From: Gonapodya prolifera JEL478 | Taxonomy: Eukaryota; Monoblepharomycota; Monoblepharidomycetes; Monoblepharidales; Gonapodyaceae | Length of the DNA stretch: 64,000 nucleotides | NCBI GenBank assembly: GCA_001574975.1 | Contig: KQ965828.1 | Location: 37,493 to 101,492, forward strand | Direction: 5' to 3' | Part shown: positions 33,455 to 45,196 of the stretch, piece by piece | How the letters are laid out: the number at the start of each line of letters is the position of its first letter | Position numbering within the stretch: the stretch's first letter is position 1 | Notes under the pieces: generated by a model | Seen by the model: only the letters and a program-made list of their open reading frames with translations | Database searches by the model: none | Told to the model about the DNA's origin: nothing | Translations under genes and position numbers: made by a program

Positions 33455-35795
33455 TCAGTAATCGGCGGGGTACCCAAAAGGCAACTTGGGAGCGATGCCA
33501 CCAGCCAATTCGTCTTCCTCGGGGGCACCATCTTCATCCTCCAGTGGCCCCTCGTCCCAACCTTCTGCCGCGACTCCCTCCACGACGCCAAGCCCCTGGT
33601 TAGCCTCCCAGATTGCCTTTTGCTGAAGATAAAAGGCTTTCTGGGCCTCGTAGCGGCGGACCCATGGCTGTGTTGACGTATTTATTGATCTTCAGGATCT
33701 CATTCGCCATAAGAGTTCCCTGACCAACTCACCCTTCTCGCATCCTCGCCCATATTCTTCCATTCCTCACTCGCTTCCTTCCGGGTTTTGCCGGAGTTGT
33801 GGAGGTAGTCAACCCAGGCTGTGGGTGGCGGCCGAGGCGCGCCAGGGGCAAGGGGCTTGCCGGAAAACACCGAACGAATTTGATATGATGTGCAACAGAA
33901 CAGAACAGACGGTGGGGGTATTACGATTAGCACATCAAACGACGCAGTGGCAGTGCCGATTACATTACCTTGCGTCCCCGCTTCGGCTTGTCAGCAATGG
34001 CATCTTCACCAACATCATAATCTTCCTCCTCCTCCTCCAAATCTTCTTCGGCGGCAGCAGCAGCAGCAGCTGCTGCTGCTGCTGCTTTCTTTTTGCTTGA
34101 CTTTTATCGACATGATAATTTTAAGTTTCTAAAACAACCAGCGACACCGATGAAAACCCACCTTGCGCTCGAAAAGCTTCGCTCCTGGGTTGGCGTCCTT
34201 CCACACCCTCACCGCAGCCTTGTACGCTGCCATTTCCTGCATTGTCTGCGCTTCGTACACCTACGCGTACCATTCCCACGTGTCAACTTGGTCGGTGGTG
34301 ACGTGACGACCTCGTCGATTCACTCACCCCTTTCTCGTCTGGTTGGAGTTCGCGCCATGCCTGGCCTGCCTCGACGACGTTGCGAAGACCTCGATCGCGC
34401 CGGAACGCAAGGAACGCCGAAAGGGGACGTTTAGGGATTCCTTCCGGTCGAGCAGGCTTGAGATTAAAAGTAAAAGATAGTTTGGTCGTTGGAGGGGGGT
34501 GCACGAATATGGATAGTCCCGTTGATGAGAAAATAGAATGCCGCACCAAAATATCCATGCAACTGACCTTTTCGCGTCTGGTGGGATAGGAAGTTCCGTG
34601 AGTATACTCCCACTGAGCCTGCGCGTTCTTGTACTCGTCGAAAGCGTCCTTGAAACGGGCTTCAAAGTCCTGGATCGGATTAATTGGAGTAGGTTGAAAG
34701 GCCCATTGCGTACTTAAGCTTGCCTAGCCTGTTTGGAATTATCACTTTCACAAAGACTCACCTCTTTCTCCTCCTGAGGAATAGACTTCCACGCCTCACT
34801 GGCTTCTTTGGGGTCCTTGAATCCTTTCGCAGCGCGGAACATGAGGAAGGCAGTCGGTGGACGTTTCAGCTCACTTTGCAGTGCCTTCACAAATCAAAAC
34901 ATGTTTTAAACGGGAGAAAGGTGATGTTACGGGAGTAAAGGACTGATTCCAAATGGAAGAGCCACTTACCCTTTTGTACTTCTTAGCTTCAACGCTCATC
35001 CCGCCTTCGACAGACTGATACAAAGGTGAAGATGAGCTTAATCCTACGTTTTTCTTCTCTCAAAGGTCAGATGGACAAGTATTCTCACCTTTCGCTTCTT
35101 TCCATCCTCAACCGGACCAGCAGCATTGGGACCAGCCAAACCCTCCCACAAACGACTACCCCAGCTCAAGGCCCCCTCCCAGCGAAGCACTTGTTCTTCT
35201 AGGCCTACCCTCCGCAGGGCCTCCATCACGCCGATGTCGGCCACGTTTTCGGGGATGGTGGTGGCACCTTCGTCTGTGCCCGAAAGGAGGTGGGTTGTCG
35301 TGTTGGAGTGGAGGTGCACTGAGGCAAGACCGAGCGAAAGTGGGGTGGTAGAAAAGCCGCAGCTTTAGACGGGAAAGGTGTTCCGAAAGTATGTTTTGAC
35401 ATTCGTTTCATCTTCCCAGCTGAAAGGGACCGGACTCACCAGGATCTCAGAATGGTGGCAAAGTCCTTGACCGAAAGAACGACCGCGAGCTTCTCCAGGA
35501 CTTCCCGTTCTGCGTCGTCCACGACGGGAGCGGGGGCACTGTCCGCGCTCCCCTCTCCGTGACCTGCAAATCCGTTTGCAGGGGCAGCTCCTCCCGCGAC
35601 AACACCAGCCATATCGATATCTTCCGCGTCGTTCTCGTCAAAGCCGTCGTGCTCGTCCTCGGGAGACGCGGCGGCGGCAACGACCTTTCTTGGCCGTCCA
35701 CGCTTCCTGGGCGGCTCGATGGAGCCAGGGGAGCCGGCATGGGGGGAGTCTGCAGCTGCGCGAGGCGCGCGGGCGCGGAGTGACGGGGCTGACAT
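33455..35795 (-). CDS. AT-hook and triple HMG-box chromatin protein
   Basis: Read from ATG 35795 (MSAPSLRARAPRAAADSP). An AT-hook, PPRKRGRPRK, near residue 30 binds minor grooves of AT-rich DNA. Three HMG boxes follow, each split by an intron: box 1 RPPTAFLMFRAAKGFKDPKE + FEARFKDAFDEYKNAQAQWE (34600-34880), box 2 IPKRPLSAFLAFRRDRGLRN + YEAQTMQEMAAYKAAVRVWK (34180-34430), box 3 PRPPPTAWVDYLHNSGKTRK + PWVRRYEAQKAFYLQQKAIW (33600-33830). Between boxes 2 and 3 lie a 13-Ala run and a Glu/Asp tract. The protein ends in an acidic tail (stop 33455-33457). Boxes 1 and 2 keep the aromatic/Pro core of non-sequence-specific HMGB-type boxes. Probably a nuclear architectural factor; specific role unknown. 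Confidence 0.8.
34051..34086. repeat. Palindromic GCA/GCT trinucleotide tract coding for polyalanine
   Basis: A run of GCA codon repeats meets a run of GCT repeats, giving a nearly perfect self-complementary 36-mer inside the HMG-box gene. It encodes 13 alanines. Such CAG/CTG tracts form hairpins and are prone to length change. Confidence 0.75.
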
Positions 35796-36557
35796 GAGAA
35801 TCGACGTTAAATTTGAGCGAAAGGGAAGTGTAGTGTTGATTGGAAATGAAGACTAGATTGTTGAAAGGAAACAAAGGGGTGGAGGCTCATACACTTCCGA
35901 AAAAAAAGGGAGGACCTGGCACAGAAAAAAGTCAAACCCACAGAAGTCGCATTGGTGTCAGAAAGAAGGAATGAATCGCTCTTTCAATTTTTTTAGATTT
36001 TATTTTGAGGGTAATGTAACGCCGATATTGTGTGCCTCGATAATTTAGCCGATTGTTCCGGGTACACATAAACGGTGAAATAAATACAAGTCGAAATACA
36101 GATACATACGAGCCCAGTTCTTCTTCGACGACCATCAGTAGTGTATCCTCTCCCTTGCCACCTCCGCGAGTCCCTCACCCAACCCGTCCCGCTAAGTCCA
36201 CCCCAAATTCCGTACGCCCCTTCCATACCTAAACGCCCGCGTAACTTCCAATATCAGTCCCTCCGCCCTCTCGCCCTCGTAGATCTCCTCGATATGGCGC
36301 ATGCACATCTCCCTGTCCTCGTCGTCGTCGTACCCCTCAGGTCCATCGTCGTCCCCGCACCCGCCCGTCGACTTGGAGGAGTTATTTGATCCGTCGGGGC
36401 CGTTGCCGGGTGTGCGGTGGCCCAGGCGTGAGGAGGACAGTTATTGCGTGAAGACGGTCACGAGGACGAATTGGGCGGCCTGTTTGGCGCTATTGGAAGA
36501 GGGACGAGCGGAAAGGATGGTTAAGGGGAGAGTCAGGAGACTGAGAGAGAAGATGGC
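35796..36557. other. Intergenic, no supported gene
   Basis: 760 bp between the HMG-box gene start and the GCC2/GCC3 gene stop (both on the minus strand). A plus-strand ORF at 36301-36588 overlaps the neighbouring coding end and has no motif. TA-rich segment at 35990-36110. Confidence 0.35.
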
Positions 36558-37630
36558 TTACTTGATGCCAGACGCGGGCTTCGCATAACATTCGGAGGCG
36601 CCCCAGTCGGTGGTGAAGCCTTCAGCGCAAGGAAGACACGAAGCTTGGCCCGTAAGATTATTATATGTACCCTGTATAAATTTGTCGACCCAGATGCAAG
36701 AGCTCAATTATGGAGTTTTGAGACGATGTGTCTGCAACTCACGGGAGCACACGCCTGGCAGACCTCAGCTGCAGTCTCGTTCTGCCACGACCCAACCAGA
36801 CACGCTGTCGAAATTGTGCTCCCCGCGACGGCGAAGTACCCCTGCGGCGACAAATTACACGAATCGCCTCCTTCGTCACTCTGGTATGTCCCTGAGGGAC
36901 AGGGCAAGCAGAGCAACGCGCCACTGTAGTTGGAATTTGTGCCGGCATTACACGCTTCGCAGCGAGTTTGACCGCGGAAGAACTGGGCGGAGCCAGGTGG
37001 ACACCGCGTGCAGTTTGCAGTTGAGAATGAGGAAGGTCCCCATGGAGCAGCTTGAGCATGTTGATTGGCCCTACAGAGGCTGTTCAAGCCCGGGAGAGCA
37101 TGGAGTGCAGGCTGTAGCACCGCCTCTCGAGAAATAGCCTGCCGCGCACGGGATGAAACGAATTGTTCCGGAGGTATTCGAGAAAGTACCGGCGGGGCAT
37201 TCTTGACACGTCAACGATCCGGTGATATTTGTAAAGCCCTGTATACCGGTCGCCGAACCTTCGCATGACGGGTGTCGAGTATTCAAATCGCAAACAATCC
37301 TCACCTGTTGACATGGAAAGCACTCCAGCTGCCCGAACTCTCCATTATATCGCCCCTCCGCACATGGAATACACGACGCTCCCCCTCTCGAGGGCTGGTG
37401 AGTTCCTTGCGGGCACATACGCACCACGCGGCCCCCGGAGTGCTGCTGAAGCCTCCGAAGTGACATCACTGGCAGGTCGCGCCGAGACCGCCAGGAGAGT
37501 AGGAACCGGCGGTACAGTTGGTGCATACGCCTGACGCGGTGACTCCGGCTCCGGGGTCGCAGGTTTGAGCGCCGGTTTGGGTGGACAGAAGGAGCAGGGT
37601 GGAAGCGTGGCCAGCCAATAATGTCGCCAT
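36558..37630 (-). CDS. Secreted cysteine-rich protein with GCC2/GCC3 (ephrin-receptor-like) repeats
   Basis: ATG 37630 starts a signal peptide, MATLLAGHASTLLLLSTQTG, with cleavage expected near GAQTC. At least five Cys-rich modules of the GCC2/GCC3 (TNFR/ephrin-receptor-like) type follow, pattern C..C..G.Y......C..C: CTNCTAGSYSPGGLGATCQ, CIPCAEGRYNGEFGQLECFP, CQECPAGTFSNTSG, CTRCPPGSAQFFRGQTRCEA, CLPCPSGTYQSDEGGDSC and CLPCAEGFTTDWGASEC, ending at TAA 36558-36560. At least three introns; the last acceptor was not placed cleanly. No membrane helix is seen before the stop, so it is probably extracellular or wall-associated. Ligand unknown. Confidence 0.75.
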
Positions 37631-38182
37631 CCGCCATTGGTCATGATCGACGCCACCACAACTAAAGATTGGGTAAGGGAAATGGAGAGATGGTACCGTA
37701 AACTGACGCAGCCACGGAGTGCAGGAGGGTAGAGAAGGTTATTGCTGCGGTCAAATGCTTTAGTTATGTTGTCTCAATCAATGGAGGTGCAATTATAATT
37801 CTCCCTCCTGTCTTGAATGCGTTTATACAGTCTTCACGCTCTACTCCACTGCGCCGCCTTTCCGAAGACTCGCTGGAACCCACAACTGGCGTAGGAAGGA
37901 ACGTAGGAGATGGAACTGCTTTGCTGTGGTCAGATGACTTAAAGAAGGGCGGACTCTCAGTTTGCTTGCTGATACTAGTGGTGTTTGTTTTACTGGCTTC
38001 GTAGACGAAGTCAGTCTCACAAACAAAGAAACCGCACTTCTCGAGTGGCTTATGTAGGATGTGTATTTCATCTTGTACATATTCCCAATTGCTGCCCGTT
38101 GTTCTGGCTACCATTCCGCTCCTGGGTCAATATATTGGACCATCGGATGAACGTCCTTCCACTCAAAAAGCTTCCGCACACT
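37631..38182. other. Intergenic; one unsupported 116-codon ORF
   Basis: A minus-strand ORF with an ATG start (37764-38114) is the only candidate. It has no motif and no relative in the window; I do not call it as a gene. Confidence 0.3.
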
Positions 38183-38781
38183 TCACTGGGAAAGCAACTT
38201 GACGGATGCTGCTCTATCACTTGGTGACTTTCTCCAAAACTCATCCGATGCTCGCACGAGTAATGTGGTCATCACCCTTTGAAACCCGTACTGGTCTGCG
38301 ATGACGTACTCTTCCAGACCTCCTTTCGAGCACATCCTCGCCTCCATGTAGGTTCCGCATATCCCCAGCAAGGCGGGTACTTGTCCGAAAATTCCATTAA
38401 CTTCTTCCAGCTTTTGGGATCAAGATCGGCTGTGTTCAGAGAGTGGTGAAGCCATTTCATGAACAACTCGATGGTCTCAGAATCGTCTGGTAGAGGTAGA
38501 ACCTTCAATAACCCAATGTTCGATGTTTGGTTGAGTTAAATAATGTGGTGACACATAAGTTCTCACTGTAACATCCGCCCCCTTGCCTGCAGCTTTTAAA
38601 CCGAGGAGCTCTGATCCGCAACATAAGACGAGGCCACTTCCTTCGTACGTCTCTGAGTTTTGACAGCGAGTGACTTTAAAGCTTTGACCTGTATGATAAT
38701 ATCGCCGCTGGGAAAGAAGAAGTCCGGTGAGGGCTTGTTGACGACATTGACATTGGAAGAACGAGAGCTTTGAGAGAACAA
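38183..38781 (-). pseudogene. BTB-like tandem copy A, damaged
   Basis: Starts MFSQSSRSSNVN with FPSGDIIIQVKAL matching the first BTB strand of copies B and C. The BTB core (YRTYKLLLVDASPDFKHM in B) is missing. A frame change follows FSDKY near 38370, after which PALLGICGTYME and LEEYVIADQYGFQRV match the shared C-terminal part (SxxFW.K......R). Reads as a decayed gene unless introns hide the joins. Confidence 0.6.
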
Positions 38782-39044
38782 GTACGGGGTGACGTCAACC
38801 CTTCCCTCCTTGTGTTTGTATTAAGGAAACCAGTTGTGTTCCATAACTAGAGAGAATTTCTTGGATATTCACAAAGCGCTTCTGGTGCACCACTTTCGAT
38901 GACTCGTTGCTCCGCTTCCCACAACCGATATTGTCATCATTTTATTCTAAGTTCATCAAATCTTTTCTTTTACACACATCTCATCTCTTTGTGAATCACG
39001 GATCTTCTTCGCTATTTACCCTTCCCAAACAATTTATTGGAGTT

Positions 39045-39853
39045 ACTGCGGTGCAGTTCTCTGAAATAAGCCCGCACTGTGGGCTGCTAGGGACAGCCGT
39101 GCGGCCTGCGCAAGGTAATTTCCAGGTGGGGTTGCATGCAACTGCTGTAGGTTCCTGAAGTTCTCCGCTTCCTTTTTATCCCGAGCGTCTTTCCCCTCCA
39201 GCAAAAGTTCTCCACCGACAGATGAGAGTGACTTTAAAAATGCAATTCTCTCCTTAGCCGTCTTTGACCAAAACTCCTGAGCTGCTGCAGGGATGCTCCG
39301 ACTTGCAACCACTTTGAAGTCCACCCGGTCGGCAATCATGAACACCTCCAATCCATCGAAGGTGCCAAGTCTGGCTTCCGAGAAAGTCTCGCATGTCTCA
39401 AGTAAGGTTGGAATGTTGCACTTTGTCCGCAAAGAGGCACAGCCTATGCCAGCTGTTCTCAAATTCTGAAGTCTTCAGGGTCCGGTAAAGTCATTGTAGG
39501 AAGAACAAGACAGTATCGGGATGATCTGTAAGAGGTAAAACCTGTTCATGCAAGGCCCGGACGTTCGGCCATTCGATTGAACGAAGGCTTCTCAGTTCAA
39601 CGCTGACATCAATCACCAGAACTTCTCCCTGACCTGTCCCGCCCGAAGCCTCGATCAAATCCACTATCATATGTTTGAAATCGGGGGACGCGTCCACTAA
39701 CAGGAGTTTGTAAGTTCTGTACGATATGATCTCAATCGCGCCATCCTTGGATTCCGGTTCGGCCTTCTTGGGGGCATCAGGAGAAGTGAGCGGGACCTTC
39801 CCAGTTTGGACTTCGAGAATGATGTTTCCGTCGGGGAAAGAAGTCGGTTGCAT
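39045..39853 (-). pseudogene. BTB-like tandem copy B, one stop and one frameshift
   Basis: ATG 39853. First part is a BTB/POZ-like domain: FPDGNIILEVQTG, SYRTYKLLLVDASPDFKHMI and GEVLVIDV. At the position where copy A has Trp (MKWL) this copy has TGA (FFLQ-stop-LYRTL, near 39505), and a one-base shift near 39425 is needed to enter NIPTLLETCETFSEARLGTF. The rest is open: EVFMIADRVDFKVV, AQEFWSKTAKERIAFLKSLS. BTB domains commonly bind CUL3 or self-associate; this copy is probably not functional as it stands. Confidence 0.6.
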
Positions 39854-40114
39854 ATTTGACAGTTCGTGTCGCCATTGCTTTTTCGTGCGGCTTCCAAATC
39901 GAATTACAATTCGCCGTCACATCTTCAATTATTTTCAATCATACCAAAGAGAAGTTTATTTTTGGGGGCCGGTACATTTCAGATTCATTCACATCTAAGG
40001 CATTCCATATAATTCATGTGACACAACGGCCATGTGCACATGTCGTCCGCTTTTAAACCCCCCAAAACCCGAGCTTTCCATTTTTCAGAAATCATCCTAT
40101 CGCGTTACCGATTT

Positions 40115-40857
40115 TCATTGCGTAATGGCACCCTTACGTGCTGTCATGGCGCGCATTGCTGCAGCAAGGAACGCTGGAGCATTTGGACCTGGTGCCAACT
40201 GCATTGCGTTGATTCGATTGTTGACGTTGGCGGAATACTGCTGCATAACGGTCCTGAGCTTCTCCTCTTGCTTCTTATCCCTGGGCGTCTTTCTACGCGA
40301 AGAGCATCTGTCCACCGGAAGCCGAGAGCGACTGAACAATCTCCACCCTCTCTTTAACCGGTTTCGCCCAGAATCCCTTTGCTGCCCGGTCCGCGGTGAG
40401 CCCTGCGACCTTTTTGAATCCGACGCGGTCTGCAAGTGTGAACACATCCAGTCTATTGAGATAGTTCAGTCTGCCTTCCAAGAACATCTTACAAATTTCA
40501 AGTAAAGTCGGAATGTAGTATTTGTCAGCGAAGTCAAGCAGTGCTCGAACTCAGATGTCTTCAACGATTCGCCGTACCGTTTGGTTGAATTGGCCATTCC
40601 GGTCAATTCAAACTCACCAGTACGTCACCATGGTCCATCTCACCCGAAGCCTCGCTCAAATCCTCAAGCATATTCTTGAAATCGGGTGATGCATCTATTA
40701 GCAGCTGCCTGTACGTCTTGTAGACGATTACTACGTCCTCAGCTGTTAGGTCGGCGTTCTCGACAGCATAAGTGACAAAGGGGGGGCCTTTGCCGTTCCG
40801 GCTTCGATGATGATGTCTCCGTCGAGGAAGTAGAACTCGGCTGACTGTTTCACAGTT
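40115..40857 (-). pseudogene. BTB-like tandem copy C, two frameshifts
   Basis: MERTVKQSAEFYFLDGDIII opens the BTB strand. A one-base slip in the G run 40780-40786 breaks the frame before AEDVVIVYKTYRQLLIDASP. After an intron-like gap, IPTLLEICKMFLEGRLN and VFTLADRVGFKKVAG are open, but GGQMLFA ends at a stop near 40300 while the matching TPRDKKQEEKLRT of copy B lies one base out of frame. The homopolymer slip could be a sequencing error; the second lesion is not in a homopolymer. Confidence 0.6.
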
Positions 40858-41016
40858 CGTTCCATCCAGGAGTTGGAAGTTCGGTTGTGCAAGTATAACT
40901 GATTCAACTTGCCGAGGTCATTCGACGTATGTAAGCCATTCACCGAGTCATAACAAGCGATGAAAGTATCGTTTTGCATTTCTCTTCGGAGACGCAGCTC
41001 TTCACCAAACGAGAGA

Positions 41017-43202
41017 CTAAATCTTAATCTCGTATGCCTTGGCAAGTTCCAAAACATCATCTCTTGCAATACCCGAACCATCTCGCTCACTTGCGGAAAG
41101 CAAGCGCCTAAAGATGTGATCGAGGGCTTCAAGGCAGGTGAGCAACCGTTCACCACCGAATGTCGACAATTACACTCACTCTTCTTTTCGTCCTTCCCCA
41201 AGAACATTACTCCCATCGCAAATCGAGGCGCCCTTTGCAAACCCTTCAACGTGTTCACAGTCACCTCCGGCGGTTCTCGGGAGAGGTAAAAGTCCTGCAA
41301 CGAACTCAGGATCCTTGTGAGGTGGTGGGACTCGAGGCCAGATTTCAGGAGACTTGGATAGGCGGAAGTAGGAATGGACTGGCACGCCGATTTAGTTGGT
41401 TGGTGCGATGTTATTAGTATTCTTATGCTCGTGATATGTGAAGTTGATGGAGTGAAACCGTACCTTCAAGTAAATGTACGTAGCCACCGCATCCCCCTTG
41501 GTCGATCGCCAGCCGCGCTCAAATTCCAACATTGTCGTCGGTGGAGGAGGAATCTTCACGCGAGGAGTGAGGGGTGCGTTATCGCTTGTAGCAGGAGAGG
41601 ATACTTCATGGGTAGCAGTCGACGAGGAAGGTGGAGCAGGGTTCGGTGGAGCTGTTGGCGCCGGAGCTTCCTTTCCCGTGGAGGGTTCCGAGCTCGGAGA
41701 CGTCCGTCCCTGGAGAACCGAGACCACCTCAGAAATCAAAGGCCTTCTTGGGGGCGAAGATGTCTTGGGACGAGGCGGCGAGCTCGACCTGGATGTGGAT
41801 TTTGAAGCGGCAGGCTCATCTGCTGGGACCTCCATGATCCGAGGCGACGGGCTACGTTTTTGTTCGGGTACAGTAGAGGACCGAGCTGTGGCACGTGGTG
41901 GGGACGGCGTTGCGACCGCCACCATGGGGGTTCTTCCCACCACGGTATTGGCGACAGGACGAGAAGGTTGTGGTGAGGCGGGCGACGTGTTGGCAGAGGG
42001 GGGAATCCGTGTAGGTGGATTTGATGGCGTCGAGGGAGGAGGGACGCGTTCAAGAACAGTTTCCCGAACAGCAGCAGGAGCCACCGGCTCAGGTGGGGCA
42101 AATTCGGTGTCCGGGACAGGTTCCCCGACCTCGACGATCCTGAGACGTCGCCTCAACGGTCGCTCGACCTTCTTTGGGGCTGGCGCAGACTGGGAGGGCT
42201 TGATCGCTGCCAAAACTTTCTCCAGCTCCTCCTTCACACTCTTGTTGGTTGGTTCCAGGACTGCCGCCAGCTCCAAATCCTCCTTGGCCTGCGCCAAATG
42301 ACCCAGCTCCCTCCTCGCGATACCCCTCCTCCACAGCCCCTTTACGTTCTTGGCGTCCAGCCTCAGAACAACGTTACAGTCCTTTTCGGCTTCGGTCCAC
42401 TTGCGGAGCTTCAAGAATGCGGCGGCGCGGTTGAGAGGGTACACCGGGTCTTGCGGGTCCAGGGACATTGCAGTGCTGTAGTGGGGTATCGACTGAGCAA
42501 AGAGGGATTTCTTAAAGAATTCGTTACCCTAAATGAGGCGGCAAAAATATGGAAAACTGCTTTCTGTGAACACTTGCGACAACCAGGAACTCACGATTTC
42601 TTTTTCCATCATTGCCTTTTCCAACCTCTTCTTCTCCGACATGGAAGGCTCGAATCCCAAATCTGCCACCATAGAAACCGGTTTCTTGGCTTTCGCCTGG
42701 TCCGCTTTCTTCGGCTTGTCCGAACTGTTCTTTGACGTTTCGGCATTGGCGTCCACCTCCTCCATCGCCTTATCAACATCGAATGTATCCCATGCGCGAT
42801 AGTCCGACGATTTTATCCTGTGAGGACGTTGTGACTCGGGCTTCGTAGGTTCTGAATGGCTGGCACCGTCACTAATCGCCCTCACAGTCCCCTTTGACTC
42901 GGGGGCTGGAGTTGGAGATGGAGCACGAGAGGTGGAGCGACTCGATGGAGGAGAGATGTCGACATTTACGCCTCGAACAGGCGGTAGAGCCTGGACGGTG
43001 GCCCCACAACGGAAACGATTTCGTTCGACGCCGTTCGGCACGAATTTTCAACGATACCGCGGTCCTATCGGGCGATTCTCACCTTTTTCCGAGTCGCATC
43101 TGTGGCGTTCTTGTCCTTTTCCTTTATTTCCTTCTCCCAAACCCGCAAATCTGCAACGTAGTCCTGCAGTTCTTGGGCATTCTGTCGGATTTGGAACTGC
43201 AT
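41017..43202 (-). CDS. RPAP3: RPAP3-like TPR cochaperone (R2TP complex adaptor)
   Basis: ATG 43202 opens MQFQIRQNAQELQDYVADLR, the RPAP3 N-terminal helix (compare 'KQNAEELQDF' in animals). Three TPR-type repeats follow: IGNEFFKKSLFAQSIPHYST, PVYPLNRAAAFLKLRKWTEA and KGLWRRGIARRELGHLAQAK (42150-42620), ending with basic residues of the Hsp90-binding clamp. A Pro/Ser-rich linker of about 230 residues leads to the RPAP3_C domain: FERGWRSTKGDAVATYIYLK, then FYLSREPPEVTVNTLKGLQR, APRFAMGVMFLGKDEKK and the last helix DDVLELAKAYEIKI (stop 41017-41019). RPAP3 links Hsp90 to RUVBL1/2 and clients such as RNA polymerase II and, in ciliated cells, dynein arms. A 275-codon open frame on the opposite strand is a shadow. 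Confidence 0.88.
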
Positions 43203-43476
43203 GTGGACAAACAGTGAGACGTTCTAAAACCAGAGCTATATCGATTGATATATACCTGCAGCTGTGTGGAGGAAGGCATTAGAGACCAATGATGGAAATA
43301 TGTACAGCAATTGAAGGAAGTGTTCACCACACTTCATTTCAAGACAGTGCCGGAGTTTAGTTCCCGACAGCCCCCACAAGCCCAAAATGCAGCTCCCGAA
43401 GAATCGACCGGACCTCCTTGGCGCGGCTGTTTCTGCCTGTCTTTCTGTGAGCAAAGGCGATCGATGGCGGAGCTGA

Positions 43477-44997
43477 ATGAGCTGCTGTCAGCTTGCCAAA
43501 GTGATGGAATACTGGAACACTGGTTTGGCGAGAAAGCTTGCCGTCGAAATTGTGGACGAGACTGCTGGGAAATTGTCTTGCGATCGGGACCTTCGCTCAA
43601 TGTCGTTGGTGTGGTGAGTGCCGTTGATCCTCTTCAAATGGTTGCCATTTCAACGGTTTCAACGTGGAACAGTCGAAGTTGGAGCATTTGCGCTCACAGG
43701 GGACTTGACGCCACTGTAGAATAGCGGAAGCTCACGTTTGAACAACGACGCCATATCGAGCTGGCTCGGGAACAGACATTCAGCGTCGAAACGCTTGGGG
43801 CCAACCAGCAATCCCATTCGAAAAGTGAATTTGGACTCATATACTCTGCAGTGTTTCTTCAGTACACAGGAGTACTTTAACTTTCGGGAGGCGCTGCATT
43901 CCCATTCTTTCACGAGCACATTGGATTTGGAGCGGTGGGACCTTGTAAAAGAGGTCATACCGACACTGAAGAACCTGCAGGAATTGGAACTTGTGTTCCC
44001 AGTAAAAGGATGATATGGAGTACAGTTCGTGCGGCTTTGCGTACGTCACATCGGTCAAGTGATTGACTTTGATCTACCACTATGGTTTACTGCGGGCACC
44101 TCGCAACAACGACAAGTGGGACATTTCAGGAAGTCCATTCGCGCAGTCAGTCGAACATTTCGAACTCCGTCCTGTGCAGTCGACAAGTCGACATTTTATT
44201 GCTAATAATTATGAAGACATCAGAATCCAGCTCGGTATTGCTGCAGCCTTTGAGAATCTGCAGTCATTTGGTATAGTTGCAACATGCAGTCAGAATACCA
44301 AAGTCCCTTCTTGGAGGATATCCAATGGGGCGAGTTGCGCCAGCTTTCTCTACAATTCTGGTTACTCAAGGAACTAAACGAACAAACGATCGTGAATGTG
44401 GTCAAGTCTCAGTGCAGGAAACTCCAGTCGCTCTCGTTCTCCTTCGTATTTGATTCCCCCGAGCAAAATCCCAATCCTCTCAACACGTATACCCTATTGG
44501 ACCTCGCTCATTTCACCGACTTGCGACATTTAAACTTCCACTATGAGATGCTGAACACTGTTGACGAACCATCTGTTGACATTGACGATGACGCCGTTAC
44601 GTCGGTGCTCCACCATCTCCCACATCTCAAAAGCTTGCATCTGTCCTCCTGCATGGGGGACGACGCATTTCGCCTCCTCCCCAAAGCACTCCCTTACCTC
44701 GAGCACTTTGGCTGCACAGCAACTATGTTGAAGGATCCCAGAGCGCTTGCAGAGATGGTGGCCAGTTTGCGCCACCTTAGGTCTCTTGACATATCCAACA
44801 TGTTCCAAGCAAACCTTGAACGGATGAAATGGAGCGAAGCTGCACCAAACGTGGAGGTGTTTTTGGGTCACCCAACACTCAAGGAACTGAAGTATCTAGT
44901 GGGGTGGATCACAAGTCCCGAGGTGGCGGCGAAGTTCATGACAAAGTTCGGCCAACCAGCGATGCATTCAATTGATGCAACGGAGGGAACGGAGTGA
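43477..44997 (+). CDS. F-box/LRR-like protein
   Basis: First exon from about ATG 43477: WNTGLARKLAVEIVDETAGK, LSCDRDLRSMSLVW, a degenerate F-box (LP.EI...I...L....L.S..LVC pattern). Later, 44284-44997 is a long exon with spaced hydrophobic LRR-like strands: LQSLSFSFVF, FTDLRHLNFHYEM, LPHLKSLHLSSCMGDD and LRHLRSLDISNMF. Exons between 43620 and 44280 are short and were not fully placed. F-box proteins recruit substrates to SCF ubiquitin ligases. A truncated second copy follows at 45197. Confidence 0.6.
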
Positions 44998-45196
44998 CGA
45001 AACAGGCCTGGCGTTTGGGGGCGAGTGATTTGAAATATGTATTAATTTCACCATCGACTTAAAAGTTAGAGTTATCCAGTTTCAGCCAGGCTATTTCAGT
45101 ATGAGTCTTGTAGGACTACTTGCATTTGTAGGGCTGTTCGGTATCGGACATGCAAGACATGCACAAAATCGAGAGGTTCTGCAGTCATAACCATAA

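Noticed and set aside
41474-42301. 275-codon plus-strand ORF rich in Gly
   Set aside because: Mirror of the RPAP3 linker and TPR exon on the minus strand; no motif of its own.
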